A stretch of 48,624 nucleotides of DNA from an uncultured Pelagibacteraceae bacterium (GTDB lineage: Bacteria > Pseudomonadota > Alphaproteobacteria > Pelagibacterales > Pelagibacteraceae). The stretch is taken from NCBI GenBank assembly GCA_902557785.1, contig CACEBP010000008.1, positions 1-48,624 on the forward strand, given 5' to 3'. The notes below the pieces were generated by a model. The model saw only the letters and a program-made list of their open reading frames with translations, made no database searches and was not told the origin of the DNA. This document shows positions 28,143 to 36,948 of the stretch, in pieces (the stretch's first letter is position 1; each line of letters starts with the position of its first letter). The position numbers and the translations under genes were made by a program.

Positions 28143-29036
28143 ATGGAACTGCCTATAGTAAATCATCCTGATTATGTAGCTAAAATTAACGACGATAATA
28201 AATTCCCTATTAAAAAGTTTGGTGCTCTTGCTGAACATTTAATTAAAGAGGATGTAGTAAAAAAATTCCATACACCTAAAGAATGCTCTATTTCAACAAT
28301 GAAAACATCTCACTCATTAGAATATATTAATCATATTAAAAATAAGACTTTAGATTTAAAACTTCAAAAGAAAATTGGTTTTCCTATTAACGATAGCGTT
28401 GTAAGAAGATCATTCGTTGCTACGGGTGGAACAGTTCTAGCTAGCAAACTTGCTTTGGACTCAAAACTTGCGTGTAATACTGCTGGAGGAAGCCACCACG
28501 CTACCTTTAATTGTGGAGCAGGTTATTGTGTTTTTAACGATGTTGCTGTTGCAGCTAATTACTTAAAAAATAGATATTATGCAAATAAAATACTTATAAT
28601 TGATTTAGATGTACACCAAGGAAACGGAAACTCAGAAATATTTAAAAATGATAAAAATGTATTAACTTTTAGTATGCACTGTGCCTCTAACTATCCTGCA
28701 AAAAAATCTAAAAGTGATATTGATATTGAGCTTAAGGATCGAATGGAAGATATAGAATATTTAAATATTTTAAATAAAAATTTAAAAGAATTAAACAAAA
28801 ATAAGTACGACTTTGTTTTCTACGTAGCTGGAGTTGATATTCATTTTGATGATCGTTTAGGCAAACTTAAGATTACTGACGAAGGAATAAATAAAAGAGA
28901 TCAAATAGTAATTGAAAATTTTTACTCAAAAAATATTCCTTTGTGTGGTGTTTTAGGCGGAGGTTACAATAAAAATTTTAATAAATTGATTGAATTACAC
29001 TCTATGCTTCATAAAAATTGTGCTGAGATTATTTAA
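28143..29036 (+). CDS. Histone-deacetylase family (AcuC/AphA-like) hydrolase
   Basis: A 297-aa protein. It has the active-site pair His118/His119 in GGSHHATFNCGAGYC, zinc ligands Asp156 and His158 in DLDVHQGNG, and a third Asp in the DDRLGKLKIT segment (about 236-237). It ends with the GGGYN loop that supplies the catalytic Tyr of this fold. The family removes acyl groups from acetyl-lysine or acetylpolyamines. It begins 11 bases after the thiolase gene. In Bacillus the homologue AcuC deacetylates acetyl-CoA synthetase; here an acyl-CoA ligase gene faces it, suggesting a similar control. The substrate is inferred. Confidence 0.88.
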   Translation: MELPIVNHPDYVAKINDDNKFPIKKFGALAEHLIKEDVVKKFHTPKECSISTMKTSHSLEYINHIKNKTLDLKLQKKIGFPINDSVVRRSFVATGGTVLASKLALDSKLACNTAGGSHHATFNCGAGYCVFNDVAVAANYLKNRYYANKILIIDLDVHQGNGNSEIFKNDKNVLTFSMHCASNYPAKKSKSDIDIELKDRMEDIEYLNILNKNLKELNKNKYDFVFYVAGVDIHFDDRLGKLKITDEGINKRDQIVIENFYSKNIPLCGVLGGGYNKNFNKLIELHSMLHKNCAEII

Positions 29037-29038
29037 AA

Positions 29039-29081
29039 CTCAGCCTTAACTACTTATAGGAGTTCAAGGGTTAAGGCCGAG
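29039..29081. terminator. Hairpin between convergent genes, probable terminator
   Basis: CTC-ag-CCTTAAC (29039-29050) pairs with GTTAAGG-cc-GAG (29070-29081), a 10-bp interrupted stem with a 19-base loop. It lies right after the deacetylase stop. On the minus strand a short T-run follows, so it may stop transcription of the acetoacetyl-CoA synthetase gene. Confidence 0.45.
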
Positions 29082-29177
29082 CTTAGATCTAAATTAACCT
29101 AAATTTAACTCAATTTTTACCTTAGAAATTGACGCGCTACAAATTTAACAGTGACATTATATCATTTTTTGAAATTT

Positions 29178-31109
29178 TTAAGATTTGAGTTGTGGCAAAT
29201 TTTCATAAAACTTCAAAGATTCAGGGTTCGCAATAGCTTCTTTATTATTTATCTTTTCTCCATTTATTATCTGCCTAACTGCTAACTCTACTATTTTTCC
29301 GCTTTTGGTTCTTGGTATCTCAGGAACTTTAATAATTATCGAAGGAACATGTTTTGGGGAACAGTTTTCTCTTATTTTTGATTTAATTGATTTTATTTTT
29401 TCATCATCCAGCTCTTGATTGTTTTTAGTTGTTACAAACAGAATTACCCTTACATCATCATTGTAATCTTGCCCTATAACTAACCCTTCTGTGATAAAAT
29501 CAATGTCCTCAACTTGCTGATAAATTTCTGCCGTTCCTATTCTTACGCCCCCAGGATTAAGTGTGGCATCAGACCTTCCACGCATAATAAATCCATTATT
29601 AATAGTTCGCTCAATGAAGTCACCATGATGCCAAATATTTTCAAATCTATTGAAATAAGCTTTATAATATTTTTGACCATCGTCATCGCCCCAAAATTTT
29701 ACTGGCATGGATGGAAAAGGTTTTTTAACTACTAGCTCACCTTTCTCTCCGTCTTTTACACTTTTTCCCTCATCAGTAAAAACATCCACATCAATGCCTA
29801 GGCTCTGCCCTTGAATTTCTCCCATATATACTTTTGAGTAAAGATTTCCTAAAACTAAACAACCAACCAAATCTGTCCCTCCTGCAATAGATGCAAGATG
29901 AACATCTTTCTTTAAATTTTTATATACATACTTAAAGCTTTCCTCGGCTAAAGGAGATCCCGTTGAAGTTATGATTTTAATTGAACTTAAATCCAAATTT
30001 TTACTGCTATATTTTTCATTTTTTAAGTGATCTATATATTTAGCGCTTACACCAAAAAGATTAATTTTCTTTTTTTGACAGTATTCTAATAAAATATCAA
30101 TTTTAGGATAAACAGGAGCCCCGTCAAATAAGAAAATCGAAGATCCTGTTGCTAATCCTCCAACCAACCAATTCCACATCATCCATCCGGTAGTAGTATA
30201 ATAAAATAATTTATCGTTATCCCTTATATCGCAATGAAGCATGAATTCTTTGTTATGTTCGACTAAAACGTTACCGGCTCCATGAGTTATACATTTAGGT
30301 TTACCAGTTGTACCACTTGAATAAAGAACATAGATAGGATGATTAAATTCAAATCGTTCAAAAGTTTCATCCATTTTTTCTTTTTCTAAAACTTGATCAA
30401 AGTTTATATAATTTTTAAGATTCATGTCCTCTTTTTTATTGTATGCGAATACTAAAGTTTCTTTTATTGAAGGAATTTGCTTTAAAATATCTTCAATCTT
30501 TTCAAGAATATTTATTTTTTTGCCATTATAAAAATAGTGATCACTTGTAATTAAAATACTAGGTTCAATTTGTTTAAATCTATCTACGACTCCTTGCGTG
30601 CCAAAGTCTGGGGAACATGACGACCATATAATTCCATTTTTTGCACAAGCTAGGAAACTAATTATAGACTCAATTTTATTTGGGACATAAGCTGCAACAC
30701 GATCTCCTTTTTTTAAACCTATAGATTTTAAGTAGTGAGAAAATTTACAAACTTTATTGTAAAGATGTTCCCAAGAAATGTCTTCTTCGAACCCTTTCTC
30801 GGATAAAAAACTTATTGCTATCTCTGATGACTTTTTCTTAAGAATATTTTCAGCGTAATTTAGTTTTGAATCTGGAAAAAATTTAGTCTTATTAAATATT
30901 TCATTATATTTAATTATTTCTTTTCCTTTATCTCCTATAATTTTTGAATAATCCCAAAACTTCGACCAAAATTCTTCAGGGTGATCTACTGTCCATCTCC
31001 ACAAATTTTTAAAATTATAGTTTGATTTAAGATTTATAAATTTTGAAAAATCTTCAAGAAGAGAATCTTGTTTCTTTTTGCTAGAGGGCTCCCACAAAGA
31101 TTTTTGCAT
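29178..31109 (-). CDS. Acetoacetate-CoA ligase (acetoacetyl-CoA synthetase)
   Basis: A 643-aa member of the ANL adenylating superfamily. The N-terminus has the ACAS-N block (WSKFWDYSKIIGDKG). The phosphate loop is YSSGTTGKPK (263-272), the second core motif is TTTGWMMWNWL, and the hinge and catalytic Lys605 lie in PRTKSGKIVE. Length and the N-terminal MQKSLWEPSS match acetoacetate-CoA ligases better than acetate ligases (about 650 aa, usually starting differently). It makes acetoacetyl-CoA with ATP, which the neighbouring thiolase can split to two acetyl-CoA. Lys605 is the residue class that is reversibly acetylated in related enzymes. Confidence 0.9.
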   Translation of the reverse strand: MQKSLWEPSSKKKQDSLLEDFSKFINLKSNYNFKNLWRWTVDHPEEFWSKFWDYSKIIGDKGKEIIKYNEIFNKTKFFPDSKLNYAENILKKKSSEIAISFLSEKGFEEDISWEHLYNKVCKFSHYLKSIGLKKGDRVAAYVPNKIESIISFLACAKNGIIWSSCSPDFGTQGVVDRFKQIEPSILITSDHYFYNGKKINILEKIEDILKQIPSIKETLVFAYNKKEDMNLKNYINFDQVLEKEKMDETFERFEFNHPIYVLYSSGTTGKPKCITHGAGNVLVEHNKEFMLHCDIRDNDKLFYYTTTGWMMWNWLVGGLATGSSIFLFDGAPVYPKIDILLEYCQKKKINLFGVSAKYIDHLKNEKYSSKNLDLSSIKIITSTGSPLAEESFKYVYKNLKKDVHLASIAGGTDLVGCLVLGNLYSKVYMGEIQGQSLGIDVDVFTDEGKSVKDGEKGELVVKKPFPSMPVKFWGDDDGQKYYKAYFNRFENIWHHGDFIERTINNGFIMRGRSDATLNPGGVRIGTAEIYQQVEDIDFITEGLVIGQDYNDDVRVILFVTTKNNQELDDEKIKSIKSKIRENCSPKHVPSIIIKVPEIPRTKSGKIVELAVRQIINGEKINNKEAIANPESLKFYENLPQLKS

Positions 31110-31364
31110 AAAAGCTAGCTTAGCTTTTATTTTTTTATCTTAATAGATATTTTTTAAGAATAATTTTCTGAACTAAAACTGCTCTATTAGTTTTAATCTC
31201 TCTTTTTTTGAATAAAAAATTTATTAACCAACGCATGACACATATGAGTAAAACTAATTGACGAAAAAAAGCGGAAAATGTGACAAAAATCGATCTTATC
31301 CGACTATTTGCCCTATTCTTTAATGTTTATTAATTATTTATTTTTTAATATGTTGCACCCAGTT

Positions 31365-31370
31365 TATAAT
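31365..31370 (+). promoter_or_regulatory. Consensus -10 box just before the pyruvate dehydrogenase operon
   Basis: A perfect TATAAT ends 8 bases before the aceE ATG. If used, the transcript would be leaderless or nearly so. No good -35 is visible at 16-18 bases and no Shine-Dalgarno precedes the ATG. The rest of the 31110-31378 gap shows only a weak AAAACT/AGTTTT hairpin near 31175-31195. Confidence 0.35.
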
Positions 31371-31378
31371 AGCTAATT

Positions 31379-34300
31379 ATGGCTCAGAATATTTCAGTTC
31401 CAGATATAGGTGATTTTAAAGATGTTGAGGTCATAGAAGTACTTGTTAAACCTGGAGACCAAATAAACAAGAATGATCCCATCGTTACAATCGAGAGCGA
31501 TAAGTCAAGCGTGGAAATACCTTCTCCAGCTGCTGGTGAAATCAAAGATTTAAAAGTTAAAATTGGGGATAAAGTTTCGGAGGGAAGTGTATTAGCAACG
31601 ATAGAAAATGGCCAAGCGGCCTCGGCTCCAAAAGAAAAAAAAACAGTTAAAGAAGTTCAAACTCAAGAAAAGCCAAAAACTAATGGTGAAGTAAATCAGG
31701 TGAGACAGGTTAAGAAAGTCTTTGCTGAACCGGCTTCAAAAGATGATATTGATCCTATTGAAACAAATGAATGGATAGATTCTCTAAATTCAGTTATTGA
31801 AAATGATGGTTCTTCACGAGCAAGTTATTTATTAAACAAAGTTATTGATCAAGCTTATAAGTCTGGTCTTGTTCTTCCAGATACAAGAACAACTCCTTAC
31901 ATTAATACTATTCCTCCAGAGGCTGAGATAAAATCACCTGGTGATCAAAATATTGAAAAAAAAATACGGGCATATGTGAGGTGGAATGCTGCAGCGATGG
32001 TCGTAAAAGCTAATAAAAAAAGTCCTGAACTAGGTGGTCACATCGGTACTTTTGCATCCGCAGCTACACTTTACGATGTGGGAATGAATCATTTTTGGAG
32101 AGCAAAAAATAACAAATTTGGAGGAGATTTAATTTATTTTCAAGGACACTCGGCGCCAGGAATGTACGCGAGAGCTTTCTTAGAAGGAAGACTTACCTCA
32201 AAACAACTAGATGGTTTTAGACAAGAAGTTAATAAAGGAGGTTTGTCCTCATATCCTCACCCTTGGTTGATGCCAAAGTTCTGGCAGTTTCCAACTGTAT
32301 CTATGGGTCTTGGACCTATCATGGCTATTTATCAAGCCAGATTTTTAAAATATCTTATCAATAGAGGATTAGTTAAAGATGAGGGAAGAAAAATTTGGGT
32401 ATTTCTTGGTGATGGTGAAATGGATGAACCTGAGTCACTAGGTGCAATTGGTTTAGCTGCTCGTGAAAAATTAGATAACTTAATTTTTGTTGTAAATTGT
32501 AATTTGCAAAGACTGGATGGTCCCGTTCGAGGAAATAGTAAAATTATTCAGGAACTAGAGGGAAGCTTTAGAGGTTCGGGTTGGAATGTAATAAAAGTTA
32601 TTTGGGGATCATACTGGGATCAATTATTAGCTAAAGATAAAACTGGCCTTCTTATAAAGAGGATGAATGAATGCGTTGATGGAGAATACCAAGCCTTTAA
32701 AGCTAAAGGTGGGACTTATGTTAGAGAAAAATTTTTTGGAAAATATCCTGAGCTTACTGAGCTTGTTTCTTCTTTGACAGATAAAGATATTTGGAGATTA
32801 AATAGAGGAGGCCATGATCCTCACAAAGTTTATGCAGCTTACGCAGCAGCAATGCAACATACTGGATCACCCACGGTTATCTTAGCAAAAACCATCAAAG
32901 GGTATGGAATGGGTAAAACAGGTGAAAGTGTAAACACAACCCATCAACAAAAAAAATTAGATGAAGAGGATCTGCTTTACTATAGAGATAGATTTAATGT
33001 CCCGTTAACAGATAAACAGGTAAAAAATATAGAGTATTACAAACCGAGCGAAAATTCTGAAGAAATAAAATATTTAAAAGATAAGAGAATTAAACTTGGA
33101 GGTTTCATTCCCGAACGAACATCTTTTGCTAAACAAATTAAAGCTCCTCCAAAAGATATTTTTGATGCCTTTATGAAATCAACTGGCAAAAAAGAAATGT
33201 CTACGACAATGGCTTTGGTAAGAATGATGACTTCGCTGCTTAGAGATAAAAACGTTGCTTCAAGATTAGTGCCAATCATTCCTGATGAAGCTAGAACTTT
33301 TGGAATGGAGGGTTTCTTTCAAAAAATCGGTATTTATGCACATGAAGGACAGAAATATGAACCTGTGGACTCTGAACAGTTAAGTTCATATCGAGAAGAT
33401 AAAAGTGGTCAGGTCTTAGAGGAAGGTATCAATGAGTCTGGGGCGATGTCATCTTGGATTGCAGCAGGAACCGCTTACACTAATCACGATATCGAAATGA
33501 TACCAGTTTATATTTTCTATTCTATGTTCGGATTTCAAAGAGTTGGAGATCTAGCATGGGCAGCTGGTGATTCTCAAGCTAGAGGGTTTTTAATTGGAGC
33601 AACAGCAGGAAGAACTACATTAGCTGGGGAAGGATTACAACACCAAGACGGGCACAGCCAATTATTAGCATCAAATATTCCAAACTGTATCAGCTATGAT
33701 CCTACTTTTGCCTATGAAATGGCGACAATCTTTAGGGAAGGTTTAAGAAGAATGCATGAAAAGAAAGAGAATATCTTCTACTACATTACTGCAATGAATG
33801 AAAACTACTCTCATCCAGAAAAACCTAAAGGTTGCAAAGATGGAATTTTAAAAGGTATGTACTTATTTAAAGAAGGAAAAAATAAAGGAAAAACTAAAGT
33901 TCAATTATTAGGTTCAGGGACTATTTTAAGAGAAATCATAGCCGCTTCTGAAATCTTGTCAAAAGAATATAATATAGACGCAGACATATGGAGTGTAACG
34001 AGTTTTAATGAATTAAGAAGAGATGGAATGGAAACTGAAAGATTAAATCTTTTAAATCCAAATAAAAAACCAAAAAAATCTTACGTTCAAGAATGTTTGT
34101 CTAAAAGAGATGGGCCAGTTATAGCAGCTTCAGATTATACTAGAGTATTTACAGATCAGATAAGACCTTACACGGACAAGAAGTTTTACTCATTTGGTAC
34201 TGATGGATATGGAAGAAGTGATACTAGAAAAAATTTAAGAAAATTTTTTGAGGTAGATAAAGAGCATATAGTAGCCTTTACCTTAAGCGCATTGGCAAAA

Positions 34301-34387
34301 GAACAACTTGTAGGTTCTGAAGAAGCAGAAAAAGCGATTAAAAAGTATAAGATAGACAAAGAGAAAGATTTCCCAGCAAATTTATAA
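31379..34387 (+). CDS. aceE: Pyruvate dehydrogenase E1, homodimeric, with N-terminal lipoyl domain
   Basis: A 1002-aa protein, about 110 longer than the usual AceE. Residues 1-75 are a lipoyl domain with the lipoylated Lys42 in ESDKSSVEI. A Lys/Glu/Gln-rich linker (80-125) leads to a complete AceE: NEWIDSL start, PHPWLMPKFWQFPTVSMG, the ThDP-binding GDGEMDEPES ... NCNLQRLDGPVRGN, and the C-terminal transketolase-like half (RVGDLAWAAGDSQARGF). It decarboxylates pyruvate and acetylates lipoyl groups of E2. The added domain closely resembles the lipoyl domain of the next gene. No lpdA (E3) is in the window. Confidence 0.95.
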   Translation: MAQNISVPDIGDFKDVEVIEVLVKPGDQINKNDPIVTIESDKSSVEIPSPAAGEIKDLKVKIGDKVSEGSVLATIENGQAASAPKEKKTVKEVQTQEKPKTNGEVNQVRQVKKVFAEPASKDDIDPIETNEWIDSLNSVIENDGSSRASYLLNKVIDQAYKSGLVLPDTRTTPYINTIPPEAEIKSPGDQNIEKKIRAYVRWNAAAMVVKANKKSPELGGHIGTFASAATLYDVGMNHFWRAKNNKFGGDLIYFQGHSAPGMYARAFLEGRLTSKQLDGFRQEVNKGGLSSYPHPWLMPKFWQFPTVSMGLGPIMAIYQARFLKYLINRGLVKDEGRKIWVFLGDGEMDEPESLGAIGLAAREKLDNLIFVVNCNLQRLDGPVRGNSKIIQELEGSFRGSGWNVIKVIWGSYWDQLLAKDKTGLLIKRMNECVDGEYQAFKAKGGTYVREKFFGKYPELTELVSSLTDKDIWRLNRGGHDPHKVYAAYAAAMQHTGSPTVILAKTIKGYGMGKTGESVNTTHQQKKLDEEDLLYYRDRFNVPLTDKQVKNIEYYKPSENSEEIKYLKDKRIKLGGFIPERTSFAKQIKAPPKDIFDAFMKSTGKKEMSTTMALVRMMTSLLRDKNVASRLVPIIPDEARTFGMEGFFQKIGIYAHEGQKYEPVDSEQLSSYREDKSGQVLEEGINESGAMSSWIAAGTAYTNHDIEMIPVYIFYSMFGFQRVGDLAWAAGDSQARGFLIGATAGRTTLAGEGLQHQDGHSQLLASNIPNCISYDPTFAYEMATIFREGLRRMHEKKENIFYYITAMNENYSHPEKPKGCKDGILKGMYLFKEGKNKGKTKVQLLGSGTILREIIAASEILSKEYNIDADIWSVTSFNELRRDGMETERLNLLNPNKKPKKSYVQECLSKRDGPVIAASDYTRVFTDQIRPYTDKKFYSFGTDGYGRSDTRKNLRKFFEVDKEHIVAFTLSALAKEQLVGSEEAEKAIKKYKIDKEKDFPANL

Positions 34388-34388
34388 A

Positions 34389-35651
34389 ATGACAATTCAA
34401 AAAATTTTAGTTCCAGATATGGGTGACTTTAAAGATGTCGAGGTTATCGAGGTTCTTGTAAAAAAAGGTCAAGTTATTAAAAAAAATGACTCTTTAATAA
34501 CTTTAGAAAGTGACAAATCAAGTGTTGAGGTGCCCTCAACTCACGAAGGTAAGATAGAAAAAATTAATGTTTCTGTAGGTGATAAAATTAATAAAGGGGA
34601 TTTAATTCTTACTTTAGAATCAAAACAAGAAACAAATGAACCTGTAAAAGAAAAATCTAAAAAAGAACCAGTAAAACAAAAAATACAAAATGAAGTAGTC
34701 CAGGTACAAAAGCAACAACCTGCACCTAGTGTTCCTGCTTCAGGAAAAAGTTCTGCAAGTCCAAAAATAAGAAAATTTGCAAGAGAGCTTGGAGCGGATA
34801 TTTCTAAAATTTCTGGCACACAACGTGCTGGGAGAGTTTCAGCCGAAGATGTTAAAAATTTTATAAGATCTCAAGTTACAGTTTCTCAAGGTGAGGTGCA
34901 AAAAAAAGAAGTTACAAAATATGTGGAAGAATATTCTCACGAAGAATTTGGGGAAATTGCAACACAAGATCTACCACGTGTTAAGAAACTTTCGGGACCA
35001 CATTTAGTGAGATCATGGACAGAAATTCCACACGTTACTCAACATGATGAAATAGATGTTACTGACATGGAGCAGTTTAGAAATTCTTTGTACGATTATT
35101 ATACTGGTGAAAAAATAAAAGTAACTCCTCTTGCTTTTATTGCAAAAGCCTTAGTGAGCGCTCTAAAAGAATTTCCAAATTTTAACGCATCATTAAACAC
35201 TGAGAGTAATAAAATTATTTATAAAAAATATTTTCATATTGGTTTTGCCGTTGATACTCCTCATGGCCTAATGGTTCCAAAATTGAGAAACGTTGATCAA
35301 ATGAGTATTCAAAAAATTGGGGAAGAGCTTAAAAATATAAGTCAACTTTGCAGAGAACTTAAGATTGATAAAAAAGAATTTTTTGGTGGATCGATGACTA
35401 TCTCAAGTTTAGGAGGAATTGGCGGAACACATTTTACACCTATCATTAATCCGCCAGAGGTAGCAATTTTAGGAGTTGGAAGAACTTTCGATCGACTTGT
35501 TAAAGAAAAAAATCAAATAGTTTCTAGAAAAATACTTCCAATATCATTATCTTATGATCACAGATTAATAGATGGTGCGGAAGGTGCTAGATTTTGTGTC
35601 TATCTTGGAAAATGTCTTGGAAAAGATTTTGCCTTTAAGCTTGCTGTTTAG
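34389..35651 (+). CDS. aceF: Dihydrolipoyl acetyltransferase (E2) of pyruvate dehydrogenase
   Basis: A 420-aa protein. It has one lipoyl domain (1-75, Lys43 in ESDKSSVEV), a Lys/Gln/Pro-rich linker, a peripheral subunit-binding domain (about 122-158, SPKIRKFARELGAD ... RVSAEDVKNFI), and a C-terminal acetyltransferase core with catalytic His391 and Asp395 (SYDHRLIDG). It transfers acetyl from lipoate to CoA and forms the complex core. The ATG follows aceE by one base. With only one lipoyl domain in E2, the second one is carried by E1. Confidence 0.96.
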   Translation: MTIQKILVPDMGDFKDVEVIEVLVKKGQVIKKNDSLITLESDKSSVEVPSTHEGKIEKINVSVGDKINKGDLILTLESKQETNEPVKEKSKKEPVKQKIQNEVVQVQKQQPAPSVPASGKSSASPKIRKFARELGADISKISGTQRAGRVSAEDVKNFIRSQVTVSQGEVQKKEVTKYVEEYSHEEFGEIATQDLPRVKKLSGPHLVRSWTEIPHVTQHDEIDVTDMEQFRNSLYDYYTGEKIKVTPLAFIAKALVSALKEFPNFNASLNTESNKIIYKKYFHIGFAVDTPHGLMVPKLRNVDQMSIQKIGEELKNISQLCRELKIDKKEFFGGSMTISSLGGIGGTHFTPIINPPEVAILGVGRTFDRLVKEKNQIVSRKILPISLSYDHRLIDGAEGARFCVYLGKCLGKDFAFKLAV

Positions 35652-35675
35652 ATCTTCTTAAATTATTAACCCCTG

Positions 35676-36578
35676 ATGGATAAAAAATCTTTCTCGCTAA
35701 TTTGCGCTATTGTTACGTCTGTTCTTTGGGGCTCAGCTTTTGTAGCACAAGACATGGGCATGGATTTTATAGGGCCACATACTTTTAATGTAGGAAGATT
35801 TTTAATCGGGTTTTTAACTCTAGTTCCTTTCTTTTTTATTTTTGAATTTAAAAATGTAAATTTAAAACAACTTGATAAAAGAAAAATAGCTTATTTTTTA
35901 TTTTACTTAGGATTTGTTTTAGCCATAGGCCAAGAACTACAACAGATTTCTTTAATCTATACTGATGTAGCTAACACAGGGGTTTTCACAGTTTTTTATG
36001 TTTTAGTCGTTCCGGTAATTTCTTATTTTATCTTTTCAAAAAAAATGCATTGGTCAATTTGGCCATCAGTTTTTATATGTATTCTTGGTGGCTTGCTTCT
36101 AAGTGAACTAAACAATTATTCAGTAAGATTGGGTGATACTTTAGGTATCTTAAGTGCCTTTTGTTGGGGAGTTCATATTTTGCTTATCAGAAAAACAATT
36201 GAAATGTTTAACTTTCCTATAACTATAGCAATGTCTCAATGTTTTGTGGCATGCTTAGTTTTGATTGGTCCAATGTTTTACTTTGAGGATCCAACGTTTA
36301 ATAATTTTTTAAAAGACTCATACGAAGTTTTATATGTAGGAATTCTATCAAGTGGTCTTGCTTTTTTATTACAAACATACAGTTTGCAAAATATATCTCC
36401 AGCTCCTGCTGCAATAGTTTTCTCATTAGAAGGTGTTTTTGCAGCTATATTAGCTTGGTTAATTCTCGACCAATTTTTAAATGAAATTAAAATTTTAGGA
36501 ATATTTTTAATATTAGCTGCTGTAATTTTCTCACAACTAATGCCAATATATGATAAGAAAAATTATGGACGAGACTAA
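35676..36578 (+). CDS. DMT-superfamily (EamA) permease
   Basis: A 300-aa protein with ten predicted membrane helices arranged as two EamA repeats. The first starts LICAIVTSVLWGSAFVAQD; the second starts at LGILSAFCWGVHILLIRKT and ends in the LEGVFAAILAWLILDQFL/GIFLILAAVIFSQ pair typical of drug/metabolite transporters. It likely exports or imports small metabolites; the substrate cannot be predicted. The 3' end overlaps the following thioesterase gene, suggesting co-expression. Confidence 0.88.
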   Translation: MDKKSFSLICAIVTSVLWGSAFVAQDMGMDFIGPHTFNVGRFLIGFLTLVPFFFIFEFKNVNLKQLDKRKIAYFLFYLGFVLAIGQELQQISLIYTDVANTGVFTVFYVLVVPVISYFIFSKKMHWSIWPSVFICILGGLLLSELNNYSVRLGDTLGILSAFCWGVHILLIRKTIEMFNFPITIAMSQCFVACLVLIGPMFYFEDPTFNNFLKDSYEVLYVGILSSGLAFLLQTYSLQNISPAPAAIVFSLEGVFAAILAWLILDQFLNEIKILGIFLILAAVIFSQLMPIYDKKNYGRD

Positions 36579-36942
36579 TAAAGGTTTTATGAAGCATTTA
36601 GGTGGTCTGGAATTAAAACAGAACAGCGAAACACAATACGAATTTATTGTTGAAGTAAAAGAAATGCATCTAAATACTGGAAAAATTGCTCATGGTGGTT
36701 TTCTTGCTTCCATTGCAGACACAGGAATGGGCACAGCTGCTCATAGAGTAGCAGGAGATAAAAGATGTGTAACAATAAATTTAGATATGAAATTTATTTC
36801 TGCAGGTTTGTTAGGTGATAAATTGAGAGGAAAAGTTAAGATATTAAAAAAAACAAATACTCTGATCTTTATCTCTTGTGAAATTTCAAATTCTAGCGAC
36901 ATAGTTGCCTCTGCAAGTGGTACTTGGAAAATACTAAAATAG
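36565..36942 (+). CDS. PaaI-like hotdog thioesterase
   Basis: About 125 aa from the ATG at 36565; an in-frame ATG at 36550 would add five residues and lengthen the overlap with the permease gene from 14 to 29 bases. The hotdog motif HGGFLASIADTGMG carries the conserved His-Gly-Gly and Asp of the PaaI/4HBT family, followed by the long central helix and the VTINLDMKFISAG strand. It hydrolyses acyl- or aryl-CoA thioesters. Position behind the permease does not reveal the acyl group. Confidence 0.85.
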   Translation: MDETNKGFMKHLGGLELKQNSETQYEFIVEVKEMHLNTGKIAHGGFLASIADTGMGTAAHRVAGDKRCVTINLDMKFISAGLLGDKLRGKVKILKKTNTLIFISCEISNSSDIVASASGTWKILK

Positions 36943-36948
36943 TAAATA

